A stretch of 64,000 nucleotides of DNA from Saccharofermentans sp. (lineage in GTDB: Bacteria > Bacillota > Clostridia > Saccharofermentanales > Saccharofermentanaceae), in assembly GCA_024403675.1 (NCBI GenBank), contig JAKSRH010000007.1:1-64000 (forward strand), written 5' to 3'. The notes under the pieces were generated by a model. The model did no database searches and had not been told where the DNA came from. It was given only the letters and a program-made list of their open reading frames with translations. Both the position numbers and the translations under genes were made by a program. Below, piece by piece: positions 9,101-17,081 of this stretch; position 1 is the stretch's first letter, and the number at the start of each line of letters is the position of its first letter.

Positions 9101-9368
9101 CCTTAAGGAGCACGGCATCAGAACACGTATCCGTCGTAAGCTTTCTGAGGGATCCGACGAGATTCTCCGTTCCATCCGCGCAGGTTATGTAAGTTACGTA
9201 ATTAATACACGTGCTATTAAGTCTGGTATTCACTATGAGGATGGTGTGGCTATCCGTCAGTGTGCTACTGAGAATAACGTAACTATTTTCACATCACTTG
9301 ATACAACACGTATGCTTCTTGATGTGCTCGAGGAGCTTACTATCACAGTATCAACAATTGATGCATAA
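6189..9368 (+). CDS. carB: Carbamoyl phosphate synthase, large subunit
   Basis: The 1059-residue protein has two homologous ATP-grasp halves. The first starts with [14 protein letters not shown] and the second with [20 protein letters not shown]. Glycine-rich loops FTLGGTGGG and FVLGGRAMQ are present, and both halves have IEVNPR metal/ATP motifs. The last part, about residues 930-1059, is the methylglyoxal-synthase-like allosteric domain. It joins bicarbonate, ammonia from CarA and two ATP into carbamoyl phosphate. ATG follows GGAGG inside the end of carA. A terminator follows the stop. Confidence 0.97.
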   Translation: MPKRTDLKRILVIGSGPIVIGQAAEFDYAGTQACLALKEEGYEVILCNSNPATIMTDPAIADKVYMEPLTLEYIAKIIRKERPDAILPGIGGQTGLNLAMQLSTKGVLAECGVELLGTSFDSIDQAEDRELFKQLCIDLGEPILPSLIAESMEEGVDAAKKIGYPVVIRPAFTLGGTGGGFADNEEELREILKNALVLSPVHQALIEKSVKGYKEIEYEVIRDANDTAITICNMENIDPVGVHTGDSVVVCPSQTLTNKEYHMLRDSALKIIRALKIEGGCNVQFALDPVSFDYYLIEVNPRVSRSSALASKASGYPIARVSAKIAVGYRLDEIHLANTLASFEPSLDYVVSKLPRFPFDKFTDANNKLGTQMKATGEVMSVGRTMEESLLKGIRSLEIGVFHLHSKQFDDKTTEEMLEYIKDGTDDRIYAIAELLRRGVSRKEIHLKTKIDMLFIRVFDNIVKMEAELGAKKGDIEALKEAKKMGFSDLEVAKLWGMTAHQVFDVRKEHGIFPSYKMIDSCASEFESYIPYFYSTYEGENESQIDAKEKIIVLGSGPIRIGQGVEFDYSTVHAVKTIQSSGYQAIIINNNPETVSTDYTTSDKLYFEPLCVEDVMNIIELEKPKGVIATLGGQTAVNLAEPLREYGVTIVGTDCDAIERAENRDAFEKVLKDLNIPQPKGQAVTNIEDGVKAAEEIGYPVLVRPSFVLGGRAMQIVSKEADLRNYLKTAVEIDVDKPVLVDKYIRGREVEVDGVCDGVDVFVPGIMELVERTGVHSGDSISVYPPFSISDKVKGTILTYAKKLGLGIGIVGLFNIQFIVDDDDNVYIIEVNPRSSRTVPFLSKATGYQLADIATKVILGESLKEQGIFGLYPEEKDRYYVKAPAFSFSKLKGMDSYLSPEMKSTGEAIGYDEKLHRAVYKALIASGIKLQNYGTVMVTLADEDKEEALPLVRRFYELGFNIEATIGTAEFLKEHGIRTRIRRKLSEGSDEILRSIRAGYVSYVINTRAIKSGIHYEDGVAIRQCATENNVTIFTSLDTTRMLLDVLEELTITVSTIDA

Positions 9369-9397
9369 ATTAATCTACAAAATATGATTAAATAAGG

Positions 9398-9427
9398 ACC
9401 GAAGTCCAGTGCGGGCTTCGGTTTTTT
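9398..9427 (+). terminator. Terminator after carB
   Basis: CCGAAGTCC (9399-9407), a 5-base loop, GGGCTTCGG (9413-9421), then six T. Confidence 0.85.
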
Positions 9428-9474
9428 ATTGTATACTATACGGGTAATTAAATTTGATAAGTGAGGACAAGACC

Positions 9475-9897
9475 ATAGGACTTTTTGATCGTTTTAAGAA
9501 AAAAGAGAAACCACAGCCAGAACGTACAGTCGTAACTGGTATTTATCTCAAAAAAGAAAAATCTACAATGAAGAAGATGTACGGCAAGGAAGCTTTTGCT
9601 CAGGAGAAGCTCCGTGGAAAAGTACTTGCTACTATTATGAGAGTTAACTTTGCTAAGGTTAAGCTTACTAACAAGAACTTTCAGCGTGGTAGAAGAATTG
9701 AGAAGAGCAGTGACATGATTTATCCAATCCCACTTGCTATCAATCCTAATATCCTTGAGTTTGGTAGAGAGTACTACTTTACAATGGAGAATGGCTTTGT
9801 AGTAAAGGTGTCTCCTGTTAATGGTAAGATGAAGAAAAAGCCTTCATCCTACGACAAGCAGAAGGCTAAGGGTAAGGATAAGAAAAAGAAGAAATAA
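9475..9897 (+). CDS. Small basic protein of unknown function, apparent ATA start
   Basis: From 9475 the frame reads (ATA)GLFDRFKKKEKPQPERT. This is a common way for small cytoplasmic proteins to begin, and GAGG at 9463-9466 is 8 nt upstream, ideal for ribosome binding. The codon at that point is ATA, not ATG. The only normal start in frame before it is TTG at 9454, which lacks a ribosome site and is only about 10-20 nt after a TATACT -10-like box. The protein is about 140 residues long and its C-terminal 30 residues are mostly Lys, including SYDKQKAKGKDKKKKK. The middle segment is beta-rich. I do not recognise the family. A terminator follows. Confidence 0.6.
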   Translation: MGLFDRFKKKEKPQPERTVVTGIYLKKEKSTMKKMYGKEAFAQEKLRGKVLATIMRVNFAKVKLTNKNFQRGRRIEKSSDMIYPIPLAINPNILEFGREYYFTMENGFVVKVSPVNGKMKKKPSSYDKQKAKGKDKKKKK

Positions 9898-9923
9898 ATC
9901 GATAATAGATTAGATTATTAATA

Positions 9924-9962
9924 TGGGCCTTCGCACCATTTAGGTGCGGAGGTCTTATTTTT
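9924..9962 (+). terminator. Terminator after the small basic protein gene
   Basis: The stem GGGCCTTCGCACC / GGTGCGGAGGTC with a 5-base loop is followed by a TTATTTTT tract. Confidence 0.8.
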
Positions 9963-10049
9963 GTGTGCAAAATTGGCACGATATTGAGCGGTAAGGTGGG
10001 TGTAGCTTGGGGATAACAAAAAGTTAATCCGAATCCAGGAGGTAAAAAC

Positions 10050-11369
10050 ATGGATACAAAAGCTATGTATAAATTAAGTTATGGCTTATTTGTCTTGACC
10101 GCCAAAGATGGTGATAAGGACAATGGATTTCTCACCAATACTGCAATCCAAGTCACTTCTCAGCCAAATCAACTTAGCGTCTGCATTAATAAGAGAAATC
10201 TTACACACGATATTGTTATGAAGACCGGAGTGTTTACTGTGTCTACACTTTCACGAGATGCCAACCTTGATATCTTTACTCGCTTTGGTTATCAGTCAGG
10301 AAAGGACGTGGATAAGTTCGCTGATTTTACTGACTGCAAGCGTGGCTCTAACGGCATCTATTACATTACTAAAGGCACAAACTCATATATTTCTGTGAAG
10401 GTCTTGAAGACCGTGGACCTCGGTACACATACCATGTTTGTGGGAGAGGTTACAGATATGGAGGTACTTTCTGACCAGGAGTCAATTACTTATGACTATT
10501 ATCAAAATCACATAAAGCCTAAGCCAGAAACTGTTGGTAAGTCTCAGGATGGTAAAACAGTCTGGCGCTGCAGTGTTTGTGGTCACGAGTATGTAGGCGA
10601 TGAGATGCCAGATGACTATATCTGTCCTGTTTGCCAGCATACGGCGGATTACTTCGAGCAGGTCACACCTCTTGTAAATGAGATGACAAGTATTGCCAAG
10701 AGAACAGGCGCAGCAGTTGCTGTAGTGTTCCATGATGTTAAAGACTCAATAAGCAAAAATATATATAAATCGGAGGTAAAAATTATGTCGAAATGGATTT
10801 GCCCAGTATGTGGTTATGTACATGAAGGTATGGAAGCCCCAGAGGAGTGCCCGGTGTGTCACACAAAAGGTGCAACATGGACGAAAATGGACGGTAACAT
10901 GAATCTTGCTGCCACCCATGAACTAGGTATTTATGATAAGACGGTTAGAAACAATTCAAACGTATCAGAAGAGGACAAGAAGTACATCCTCGAACAACTC
11001 TTGGGAAACTATAACAGTGAGTGTTATGAGGTTGGCATGTATCTTTGCATGTCACGTATCGCGCACCGTGAGGGTTACCCAGAGGTGGGATTATATCTAG
11101 AGAAGGTTGCTTTGGAAAAGGCTAACCATGCAGCTAGATTTGCTGAGCTTCTTGGTAAGGACCTTGAGCCAAAGTTGATGGTGACAACAAAGGACAACCT
11201 TCAGTGGAGAGTTGACTGCGAGTACGGCACTACAGAGTCTAAATTTAATCTTGCTCACTGCTGTAAGAAATATGACCTTGATGCACTTCATGACTCAATT
11301 CATGAGATGGCTCGTGATGATGCCCGCTTCGGCAAGGCTCTCGAAGGAATGCTAAAGAGATACTTTTAA
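10050..11369 (+). CDS. Flavin reductase-rubredoxin joined in frame to a reverse rubrerythrin
   Basis: One 439-residue frame holds three parts. Residues 1-150 are an FMN-binding split-barrel flavin reductase (MYKLSYGLFVLTA). Residues 170-205 are a rubredoxin (CSVCGHEY ... CPVC). From residue 246 there is a second rubredoxin (CPVCGYVHEG ... CPVC) followed by a ferritin-like diiron domain (GNYNSECYEVGMY, EKANHAARF). This second half is a complete reverse rubrerythrin. It has its own ATG at 10785 and a perfect GGAGG at 10772-10776, with no stop codon before it. The joining segment reads like translated spacer (KDSISKNIYKSEVKI). Both a fused protein and a separate 194-residue rubrerythrin could be made. 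The likely role is reduction of peroxide or oxygen in an anaerobe. Confidence 0.88.
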   Translation: MDTKAMYKLSYGLFVLTAKDGDKDNGFLTNTAIQVTSQPNQLSVCINKRNLTHDIVMKTGVFTVSTLSRDANLDIFTRFGYQSGKDVDKFADFTDCKRGSNGIYYITKGTNSYISVKVLKTVDLGTHTMFVGEVTDMEVLSDQESITYDYYQNHIKPKPETVGKSQDGKTVWRCSVCGHEYVGDEMPDDYICPVCQHTADYFEQVTPLVNEMTSIAKRTGAAVAVVFHDVKDSISKNIYKSEVKIMSKWICPVCGYVHEGMEAPEECPVCHTKGATWTKMDGNMNLAATHELGIYDKTVRNNSNVSEEDKKYILEQLLGNYNSECYEVGMYLCMSRIAHREGYPEVGLYLEKVALEKANHAARFAELLGKDLEPKLMVTTKDNLQWRVDCEYGTTESKFNLAHCCKKYDLDALHDSIHEMARDDARFGKALEGMLKRYF

Positions 11370-11400
11370 GTAATATTTATTGAGTTTGTAGTTTATTGGA

Positions 11401-11425
11401 GGAGCTGCTACGGTGGCTCCTTTTT
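11401..11425 (+). terminator. Terminator after the rubrerythrin gene
   Basis: GGAGC, a loop and GGCTCC, followed by five T. Confidence 0.7.
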
Positions 11426-11489
11426 ATGTGGTTTTTTATTTGTGGCAACGTGGGCTATAATTAGTTGATTAAACTTCGGAGGGGGACCC

Positions 11490-12821
11490 ATGGGCCAGAA
11501 GAAACCAACCAAAAGACAGCACATGCAGATTAAGTGGCATGATATCGTTAAGAGCGATTCGGACATCCCGGCAAAGGCGGCACCACTTAAAGAAAAGACA
11601 TCTCTCGTTGGCAGAGTCGGCAGTATGATGCTTGCGTGCGGAACTAGTGCGTGGAGAGTTCGTGCGGCCATGAATAAGATTTCTGGCACACTTGGAATTT
11701 CCACTAATATTGATGTGGGCCTCACCACAATTCACTATACATGTATCGAAGATGGCAAACACTATAGTCAGACTATCGCGCTTCCTACCACTGGTGTAAA
11801 TACAGATAAACTTATGGATATGGAGATGTTTATTGACTCCTTTGATGAGAGGGCGAGTGAGATTAGCGTGGAGAAAATCCATGGGATTTTGGACGAAATC
11901 GATTCTCATAAACCTACTCGTAAAGCATGGCAGCTTGGTCTCGCAGCTGGCGTGGCATGTTGTGCATTTACTTTTCTTTTGGGTGGCGGTCCTATCGAGA
12001 TGATCTGCGCTTTTATTGGCGCGGGAATCGGTAATTTTATTCGTAAACTTATGCTTGAGCGTAAGCTGTCACTTCTTGTTAATGTGGCGATTAGTGTACT
12101 CGCATCATGTCTATCTTATGTGCTGGCAATTAGAATAATGGAGTTGGCGTTTAATATGCCAGCGACTCATCATGCGGGATATATTTGTGCGATGCTTTTT
12201 ATTATTCCGGGATTCCCTTTGATTACTGGTGGTATCGACCTGGCGAAGTTGGACCTCAGGTCTGGAATCGAGAGGATTACTTATGCGGTGCTTATTATAG
12301 GTACGGCGACACTGGTTGGCTGGGTGACCGCTATGACAGTTCAGTTTAATCCTGAGGATTTTGCGGCTATGAATATTAGTATGCCTGTTAAGATTGCGCT
12401 TCAGGTGATCATGAGTTTTATCGGTGTATTCGGGTTCTCTATGATGTTTAATAGTCCTGTGAAGATGGCGGTGACAGCAGGCTTTATTGGAACTATCACC
12501 AATGTGTTAAGGCTCGCACTTATCGAGGCGTTCGCATTGCCACTTGGCGTATCTGCATTTATCGGCGCATTCCTTGCAGGAATCTTGGCATCTATTATCA
12601 AGCGCAACGTGGGTTATCCACGAATCTCATTGACTATCCCATCTATCGTAATTATGGTGCCAGGTATGTTTATGTATAAGGCGATTTATTACTTCGGTCT
12701 TTATGATTTGTCGACAGGCGCGGATTGGCTCACGAAGGCGATTCTTGTCGTTGTAGCATTGCCTCTGGGATTGGTCTTTGCTCGATTCTGTACAGATAGA
12801 GATTATAGGCATTGTAGTTGA
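11490..12821 (+). CDS. ThrE-type threonine/serine exporter
   Basis: The 443-residue protein combines the two halves of the ThrE family in one chain. The N-terminal half, about residues 1-240, has a soluble start with TSAWRVRAAMNKISGTLGI and then membrane helices. The C-terminal half is hydrophobic, with FIGAFLAGILASI, PSIVIMVPG and MYKAIYYFGL. About ten membrane segments can be counted. Members export threonine, serine or related small molecules by proton exchange. The substrate here is inferred. ATG follows GGAGGGG, and TATAAT lies upstream near 11453-11458. It is single-gene, and the repeat at 12843-13036 follows it. Confidence 0.85.
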   Translation: MGQKKPTKRQHMQIKWHDIVKSDSDIPAKAAPLKEKTSLVGRVGSMMLACGTSAWRVRAAMNKISGTLGISTNIDVGLTTIHYTCIEDGKHYSQTIALPTTGVNTDKLMDMEMFIDSFDERASEISVEKIHGILDEIDSHKPTRKAWQLGLAAGVACCAFTFLLGGGPIEMICAFIGAGIGNFIRKLMLERKLSLLVNVAISVLASCLSYVLAIRIMELAFNMPATHHAGYICAMLFIIPGFPLITGGIDLAKLDLRSGIERITYAVLIIGTATLVGWVTAMTVQFNPEDFAAMNISMPVKIALQVIMSFIGVFGFSMMFNSPVKMAVTAGFIGTITNVLRLALIEAFALPLGVSAFIGAFLAGILASIIKRNVGYPRISLTIPSIVIMVPGMFMYKAIYYFGLYDLSTGADWLTKAILVVVALPLGLVFARFCTDRDYRHCS

Positions 12822-12842
12822 TTGAGTGTCGGGGGCACAGCT

Positions 12843-13036
12843 AGCTTTGTAGATAACCTTGTAGCCAACCTTGTATCCAACTTTGTAGCCAAATCACGAC
12901 TTTTGGCTACAAAACGGTCTACAAATGCGCATTTTTGCCTGTTTGTAGCCACGGTCGTAGCCAAATTTTATGAAATGGATACCATTTTGGCTACGAGGCA
13001 CCGTAGAGATTTGTAGCGACGGTGTAGAAACGTCGC
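12843..13036. repeat. Dispersed GTAGCCA/TGGCTAC repeat, copy 2
   Basis: The left end has four tandem units of about 12 bp (variants of CTTGTAGCCAAC). A perfect 12-bp inverted repeat follows, TTTGTAGCCAAA / TTTGGCTACAAA, and then further copies of the same word. It is inverted relative to copy 1 at 3935-4065. An open frame through it (12822-13016) reads LLATKRSTNAHFCLFVAT but has no ribosome site. I treat it as a structured non-coding repeat. The rest of 13037-13202 shows nothing else beyond the lipoprotein ribosome site. Confidence 0.7.
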
Positions 13037-13202
13037 AGAGATGCTATAAAGCCATCATGAATCTACAACAAACCACCACCCAAGCACCACATCCGGAGAA
13101 AAACTTCGTCTCAACTCCTCGACTGCGAGGAAAAAGGATGAACAATGATACCTATACTTATACATGTTGAAAATAAATTACATATTTGAAGGAGATAGAT
13201 AT

Positions 13203-13994
13203 ATGAAGAGCAGAAAGATTATGGCGGTTTTGTTGGCGGCATCTATGGCAGTGGGAATGTTCTCACTTACAGCGTGCAGTAAGGATGATAGTAAAGAGAA
13301 AGATAGCAAGAAGCACGAGCGTCGCAATGACGATGATGAAGACGAAGATGATGATGACGACGAGCCAGATGAGACAAAGGATGAGAAGCCAGAGGAAACA
13401 GAGAAAACAGAGAAGCCAGAAGAGACTGGGGATGACGGATTGTTGCCAATGGCTCCAGACGGTGTGTTTGTGAATACAGTGCCAGTAGATTACGATAGAT
13501 CTGGTCTTGATAATGAGACAGCATCTGCTGTAGATAGTGCTTTGTCATATATCACATATACAGGCTTTTCCAGAGAGGGACTTATTAAGCAATTAACTTC
13601 ACCTTATGGTGAGGATTTGGATGAGGAGTTGGCAGTGGCTGCTGTTGATTTCTTGGAGGATAACAACCTTGTAAATTGGGATGATGAGGCTATCGAGTGT
13701 GCGGAGGGTTATGTTACATATCTTTCTGTTTCGAGACAGGCTGTTTATGATTATCTTTGCGGCGACTACGGTGATGGATTTACACTAGAGCAGGCAGATG
13801 TTGCTATCCAGTACGTGGAGGAAAATGGCATTGCTCATTGGGACCGCGAGGCAGTGGAAGCATTGAAGGAATTGCTTTCCTACGATATTGAGATGACATA
13901 TGATGAGACTTTGGAATACCTCACATCTGACTGGGGCGGAAAGTTCACAGAGGATGAGGCAGTACATGCAATGGACGAGCTCGGCGTTAAGTAA
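13203..13994 (+). CDS. Lipoprotein with three Ltp-type repeats
   Basis: The 263-residue protein starts with a lipoprotein signal ending FSLTAC. A long acidic Asp/Glu/Lys linker follows (about residues 25-80). Three repeats of about 47 residues come next. Each has an Ala-rich helix, a Tyr-x-x-(F/V)S-x-x motif (TYTGFSREGLIKQL, TYLSVSRQAVYDYL, SYDIEMTYDETLEYL) and an aromatic end (NWDDE, HWDRE). This matches the host cell-surface lipoprotein (Ltp) repeat family, some members of which block phage DNA entry (superinfection exclusion). The protein should be lipid-anchored outside the membrane. The start at 13203 follows AAGGAG. A role in phage exclusion is inference. Confidence 0.8.
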   Translation: MKSRKIMAVLLAASMAVGMFSLTACSKDDSKEKDSKKHERRNDDDEDEDDDDDEPDETKDEKPEETEKTEKPEETGDDGLLPMAPDGVFVNTVPVDYDRSGLDNETASAVDSALSYITYTGFSREGLIKQLTSPYGEDLDEELAVAAVDFLEDNNLVNWDDEAIECAEGYVTYLSVSRQAVYDYLCGDYGDGFTLEQADVAIQYVEENGIAHWDREAVEALKELLSYDIEMTYDETLEYLTSDWGGKFTEDEAVHAMDELGVK

Positions 13995-14052
13995 GACGTA
14001 AGTCAGACGGGCAAATTAAGCTAAACACAAAATTAAAAGGTTAATATATTTG

Positions 14053-14077
14053 GGGCGGCCGCGAGGCTGCCTCTTTT
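14053..14077 (+). terminator. Terminator after the Ltp lipoprotein gene
   Basis: GGCGGCC-GCGA-GGCTGCC, then TCTTTT. Confidence 0.75.
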
Positions 14078-14089
14078 GTGAGAGAAAAA

Positions 14090-14146
14090 TTCGCGTAAAA
14101 AACAATTCCTATAGTAAGGCAGGTGTGCTGTCTCACTATTTTTAAT
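14090..14146 (+). repeat. Cassette leader element E1
   Basis: TTCGCG (14090-14095), 14 bases, TATAGT (14110-14115). A hairpin (GTAAGGCAG / CTGTCTCAC) and TATTTTT follow. It lies directly before the ribosome site of the gene at 14165. It is one of six such elements in this region. Confidence 0.65.
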
Positions 14147-14164
14147 GAAAAGAGGTAAACAAAA

Positions 14165-14770
14165 ATGAGAAAAGTTGCAAAAGTATTTTTGATGGTCCTG
14201 ATTGTCTTGGCTGTGCTATTAGTAGTAATTAATAGGATTACCTATTATATGTGCACAAAGACACTGTCAAATCTTCCGGTAACGGGTGCTAGTGTGATTA
14301 AGGCACTAGATGAACAAGGGATAAATAGTCCTCTAGTTAATGAAGATGGATTGATCATCTTTGAACAATACTATTTTGATGGTGACCCCAAAAATAACTA
14401 TCACATAAGTGGACGCTATGAAGTGTGTGACGATGTAGAAGAGGCAGGAATTCTCTTTGATGATATTCTCTTGGAATCACGAAGACTGAATCATCAAGAT
14501 GAAATAGATATATGTGAATTTCCATATTATCAGATGGCCAAGTGTTTCTTTGTGGAAACAGATAGAAGTTATACTGCGTGTTATCAGTCAGGTAATAAGG
14601 TGTTCTTCATATCGGCAAGTGCTATGGAAGAAAGTGATAATTCCTTGCCACAAGCAGGTATCGACAGTGTTAAGGAGATTCTGAATAGTCTTGAAATGCC
14701 ACTTCACGATAGTCCAGTTATATTCGCGTCAAAAACCATTCTTATAGCAGAGAGATTTAACCATAACTAA
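14165..14770 (+). CDS. Membrane-anchored protein of unknown function
   Basis: The 201-residue protein has one N-terminal membrane anchor (about residues 7-27, FLMVLIVLAVLLVVI) and an outward-facing domain with no motif I recognise. Its last 16 or so residues (from VIFASKTIL) are encoded by element E2, which suggests the original 3' end was replaced or cut by that element. ATG follows AAGAGG. It is flanked by E1 upstream and E2 at its 3' end and belongs to the run of small accessory genes. Confidence 0.7.
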   Translation: MRKVAKVFLMVLIVLAVLLVVINRITYYMCTKTLSNLPVTGASVIKALDEQGINSPLVNEDGLIIFEQYYFDGDPKNNYHISGRYEVCDDVEEAGILFDDILLESRRLNHQDEIDICEFPYYQMAKCFFVETDRSYTACYQSGNKVFFISASAMEESDNSLPQAGIDSVKEILNSLEMPLHDSPVIFASKTILIAERFNHN

Positions 14771-14780
14771 AAGTCTCTCA
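14723..14780 (+). repeat. Cassette leader element E2
   Basis: TTCGCG (14723-14728), 14 bases, TATAGC (14743-14748), then GAGAGA and TCTCTC arms and an AT-rich end. It overlaps the last codons of the gene at 14165 and precedes the ribosome site of the next small gene. Confidence 0.6.
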
Positions 14781-14806
14781 ATATTATAAGAAAGGAGGTG
14801 GCTACA

Positions 14807-14980
14807 GTGCTCATCTATAGGATTGAAAGGTGTGCTGAAGCTGGAGACCCTAATTGCTTTTACTACATCGAGTATCGCAGAGAGGGAAGAGTAATAGCTA
14901 TGTACAAAATCACACACTACAAAGTGCATGACAATAAAGGTGCACACTACAAAACAACTACTGATTTACTCAATGCCTGA
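14807..14980 (+). CDS. Small protein of unknown function (57 aa)
   Basis: The frame begins at GTG 14807, eight bases after a full AAAGGAGG. A GTG at 14798 in the same frame overlaps the ribosome site and is unlikely. The product starts MLIYRIERCAEAGDPNCFYY and ends TTTDLLNA. It is polar, with no membrane segment and no known motif. It sits between elements E2 and E3. The strong ribosome site is the main support. Confidence 0.6.
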   Translation: MLIYRIERCAEAGDPNCFYYIEYRREGRVIAMYKITHYKVHDNKGAHYKTTTDLLNA

Positions 14981-15040
14981 AATGACAGTGATGATACTTT
15001 GCCCAGCTGGCTTAAGGTGTTGGTAAGTAGGTAACAAAAA

Positions 15041-15105
15041 TTCGCGCGTAAAACAAATTGTATAGAAGAAAAGGGGACTTACCTGATGGTGAGCCTCCTT
15101 ATTTA
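15041..15105 (+). repeat. Cassette leader element E3
   Basis: TTCGCG (15041-15046), 14 bases, TATAGA (15061-15066). A long imperfect hairpin (AAGGGGACTTACC / GGTGAGCCTCCTT) and TATTT follow. It precedes the FtsH-like gene. Confidence 0.65.
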
Positions 15106-15120
15106 TGAAAGGAAGAAATT

Positions 15121-16386
15121 ATGAGTGCATTTGATAAGGTAATCGGTTATAAGAGCATTAAAGAAGAACTTCTTAAGATTGTAGATATGGTGAAAAATAG
15201 AGATGTGTATCAGGAGATGGGAACTAAACTTCCACGCGGTATTCTTCTTACGGGTAACCCAGGCATGGGAAAAACATTGATTGCTAGCTGTTTTGTGGAA
15301 GATACGGGACTGCCTGCGTTTATCATCAGAAGAGATAATGGTAATGATGATTTTATCAAGAAGGTGATAAATACCTTTGAGGAAGCAAAAGCAAATACTC
15401 CATCTATCGTAATATTAGATGATATGGATAAGTTTGCTAATGTGGATGTTAAGTATAGAAATGCTCCTGAATACATAGCAGTTCAGACAGGTATCGATAA
15501 TGTAAGTGGTAGTGATGTAATTGTGTTTGCTACTGTGAATAATTTGGAAAAGCTTCCAGAGTCACTTGTAAGATCTGGTAGATTTGATTTCAAGTTTGTT
15601 CTTGATAAGCCATCACGCAGTGAAGCTAAGGAGATAATTCAGTATTTCTTATCTGATAGAAAAGTGGATAAGGAGCTGGATTATGAGAATCTATATAGGA
15701 TGGTAAGTGATAAATCTTGTGCAGATCTTGAGTCAATAATCAATAAGGCGACATTATATGCAGGTATGGAACGCAAGCGTTATGCTGATATGGATGATCT
15801 AGTTCGTGTGATTAGAGAGGAGTATTTTGAATTTCATAATACTAATAAGAATGCTGATTATGATGCTAGAAAGGTGGCACTCCATGAAGCAGCTCATCTT
15901 GTGGTAAGTGAAGTGCTTGTTCCGGAAAGTGTTGGCATGGTAGCAATAAAGAAGACGGGGGACAAATCGCATGGTGGATTCGTTCATTTGTGTGAGCTAA
16001 AAGATGACATTCGCTATGATGTTCTAATTAGTCTAGCGAGTAGGGCTGTCATGGACCTTTACTATAGCGATATGGTTAATTATGGAGTGTCAGGCGATTT
16101 GGAATCAGCACACAAGATAATCAAGAATATGATTCTAAATAATGCTACAAATGGATTTGCTCACTATGATCCAGATCCATACAAAATGAATATTGACCGC
16201 GAAAGTAAAGTTGTTATTGCAAGTGAACTTGAAAGGTATCTAACTATTGCCAGAAAAATACTTATTGATAACCGCTCGTTCTTGGATGCAATAAGTAACG
16301 CTCTTTATGAGAAAGAGACACTGTTATATTCAGATGTTCAGGAGATAAAGAGTAAGGTACATATAGTGACTCCGTCTTTGTTCTAA
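15121..16386 (+). CDS. Soluble FtsH-like AAA+ metalloprotease
   Basis: The 421-residue protein has an AAA+ module. Walker A is GNPGMGKT (residues 45-52), Walker B is IVILDDMDK, sensor 1 is FATVNN, and arginine-finger region SLVRSGRFD follows. After it comes a peptidase M41-like domain with the zinc site HEAAH (His255, Glu256, His259) and a candidate third ligand Asp in VSGDLESAH. All catalytic parts of FtsH are present. The N-terminal membrane helices are absent and the chain is much shorter than FtsH (about 600-650). It should be a cytoplasmic ATP-driven protease with an unknown target. ATG follows AAAGGAAG. Elements E3 and E4 flank it, marking it as part of the accessory gene run. Confidence 0.82.
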   Translation: MSAFDKVIGYKSIKEELLKIVDMVKNRDVYQEMGTKLPRGILLTGNPGMGKTLIASCFVEDTGLPAFIIRRDNGNDDFIKKVINTFEEAKANTPSIVILDDMDKFANVDVKYRNAPEYIAVQTGIDNVSGSDVIVFATVNNLEKLPESLVRSGRFDFKFVLDKPSRSEAKEIIQYFLSDRKVDKELDYENLYRMVSDKSCADLESIINKATLYAGMERKRYADMDDLVRVIREEYFEFHNTNKNADYDARKVALHEAAHLVVSEVLVPESVGMVAIKKTGDKSHGGFVHLCELKDDIRYDVLISLASRAVMDLYYSDMVNYGVSGDLESAHKIIKNMILNNATNGFAHYDPDPYKMNIDRESKVVIASELERYLTIARKILIDNRSFLDAISNALYEKETLLYSDVQEIKSKVHIVTPSLF

Positions 16387-16445
16387 TTCGTGTGAAATAC
16401 AATTCGTATAACAAGAGGCCACCAGTGTTGGTGGTCTATTGTTAT
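16386..16445 (+). repeat. Cassette leader element E4 (identical to E5)
   Basis: TTCGTG (16387-16392), 14 bases, TATAAC (16407-16412), then the hairpin GGCCACC-AGTGTT-GGTGGTC. Positions 16386-16434 are identical to 17361-17409 over 49 bp. The remaining 150 bp before the next gene are AT-rich with no recognised feature. Confidence 0.7.
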
Positions 16446-16597
16446 ATCGATTATTTATTTGTATTTGAGAATTTGATTAATGTAATTTATCCAAGAATGT
16501 GAAAACTAATTAATTTATAGAATGTATATTAACAATAATACGAATCTAAAATGATTCAGAAAGGAGCACATCGTAAATTCAAAATTATGGAGGTACT

Positions 16598-16984
16598 ATG
16601 AGCGAAAAGACACCAAAGAAAATTGCCAAGAACAGTTTAAAAGAAATAAATGATTTAGGTAATAATAGTTCTAACGGCATAGTACAAAATACAAAAGCAG
16701 GAATAGATGGTTTTTCTAAGGCTGAGATTTATACTGATGGTAGTCCGGAGATTATAGATGTTTATAAACATGCAGTTGAAGATTCCGAACCCAATGTACG
16801 TCTCGCAGCTATAGAAGCAATAGATCGCAAAGAGGAGCATTTATATCAATTACAACTAGATGCAAACCGAAAGAAAATGAAAATAACTTTTTGGGGTTTA
16901 CTGAGTATGTTTGTTGTGACAGTTGTACGTGTAATTGCACCCTATATTCCAAGCATAATTGCAAGTTTAAAAAAAGCAGAATAA
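16598..16984 (+). CDS. Small tail-anchored membrane protein of unknown function
   Basis: The 128-residue protein has a polar N-terminal region and a helical middle (VRLAAIEAIDRKEEHL). There is one membrane segment near the C terminus, about residues 97-120 (FWGLLSMFVVTVVRVIA). ATG follows GGAGG. The form suggests a tail-anchored protein facing the cytoplasm. I do not recognise a family. Confidence 0.7.
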   Translation: MSEKTPKKIAKNSLKEINDLGNNSSNGIVQNTKAGIDGFSKAEIYTDGSPEIIDVYKHAVEDSEPNVRLAAIEAIDRKEEHLYQLQLDANRKKMKITFWGLLSMFVVTVVRVIAPYIPSIIASLKKAE

Positions 16985-17033
16985 CTGATTCGTAACTTAA
17001 AAGTTAGTGTTTTTACGATGTGTTTCTAAATTG

Positions 17034-17066
17034 CACCCTGAGAATAATTGTATTCTCAGGGTGTTT
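17034..17066 (+). terminator. Strong hairpin between two small genes
   Basis: A perfect 13-bp stem (17034-17046 with 17051-17063) with an ATTG loop and a TTTATT end. It terminates the gene at 16598. There is no TTCGYG box here, unlike the neighbouring intergenic regions. Confidence 0.8.
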
Positions 17067-17081
17067 ATTAAAGGAGGTTGT

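Noticed and set aside
12822-13016. 64-codon frame through repeat copy 2, and the 78-codon frame at 3842-4078 through copy 1
   Set aside because: Coding potential comes from the repeated GTAGCCA word. There is no ribosome site and the frames are interrupted differently in the two copies.
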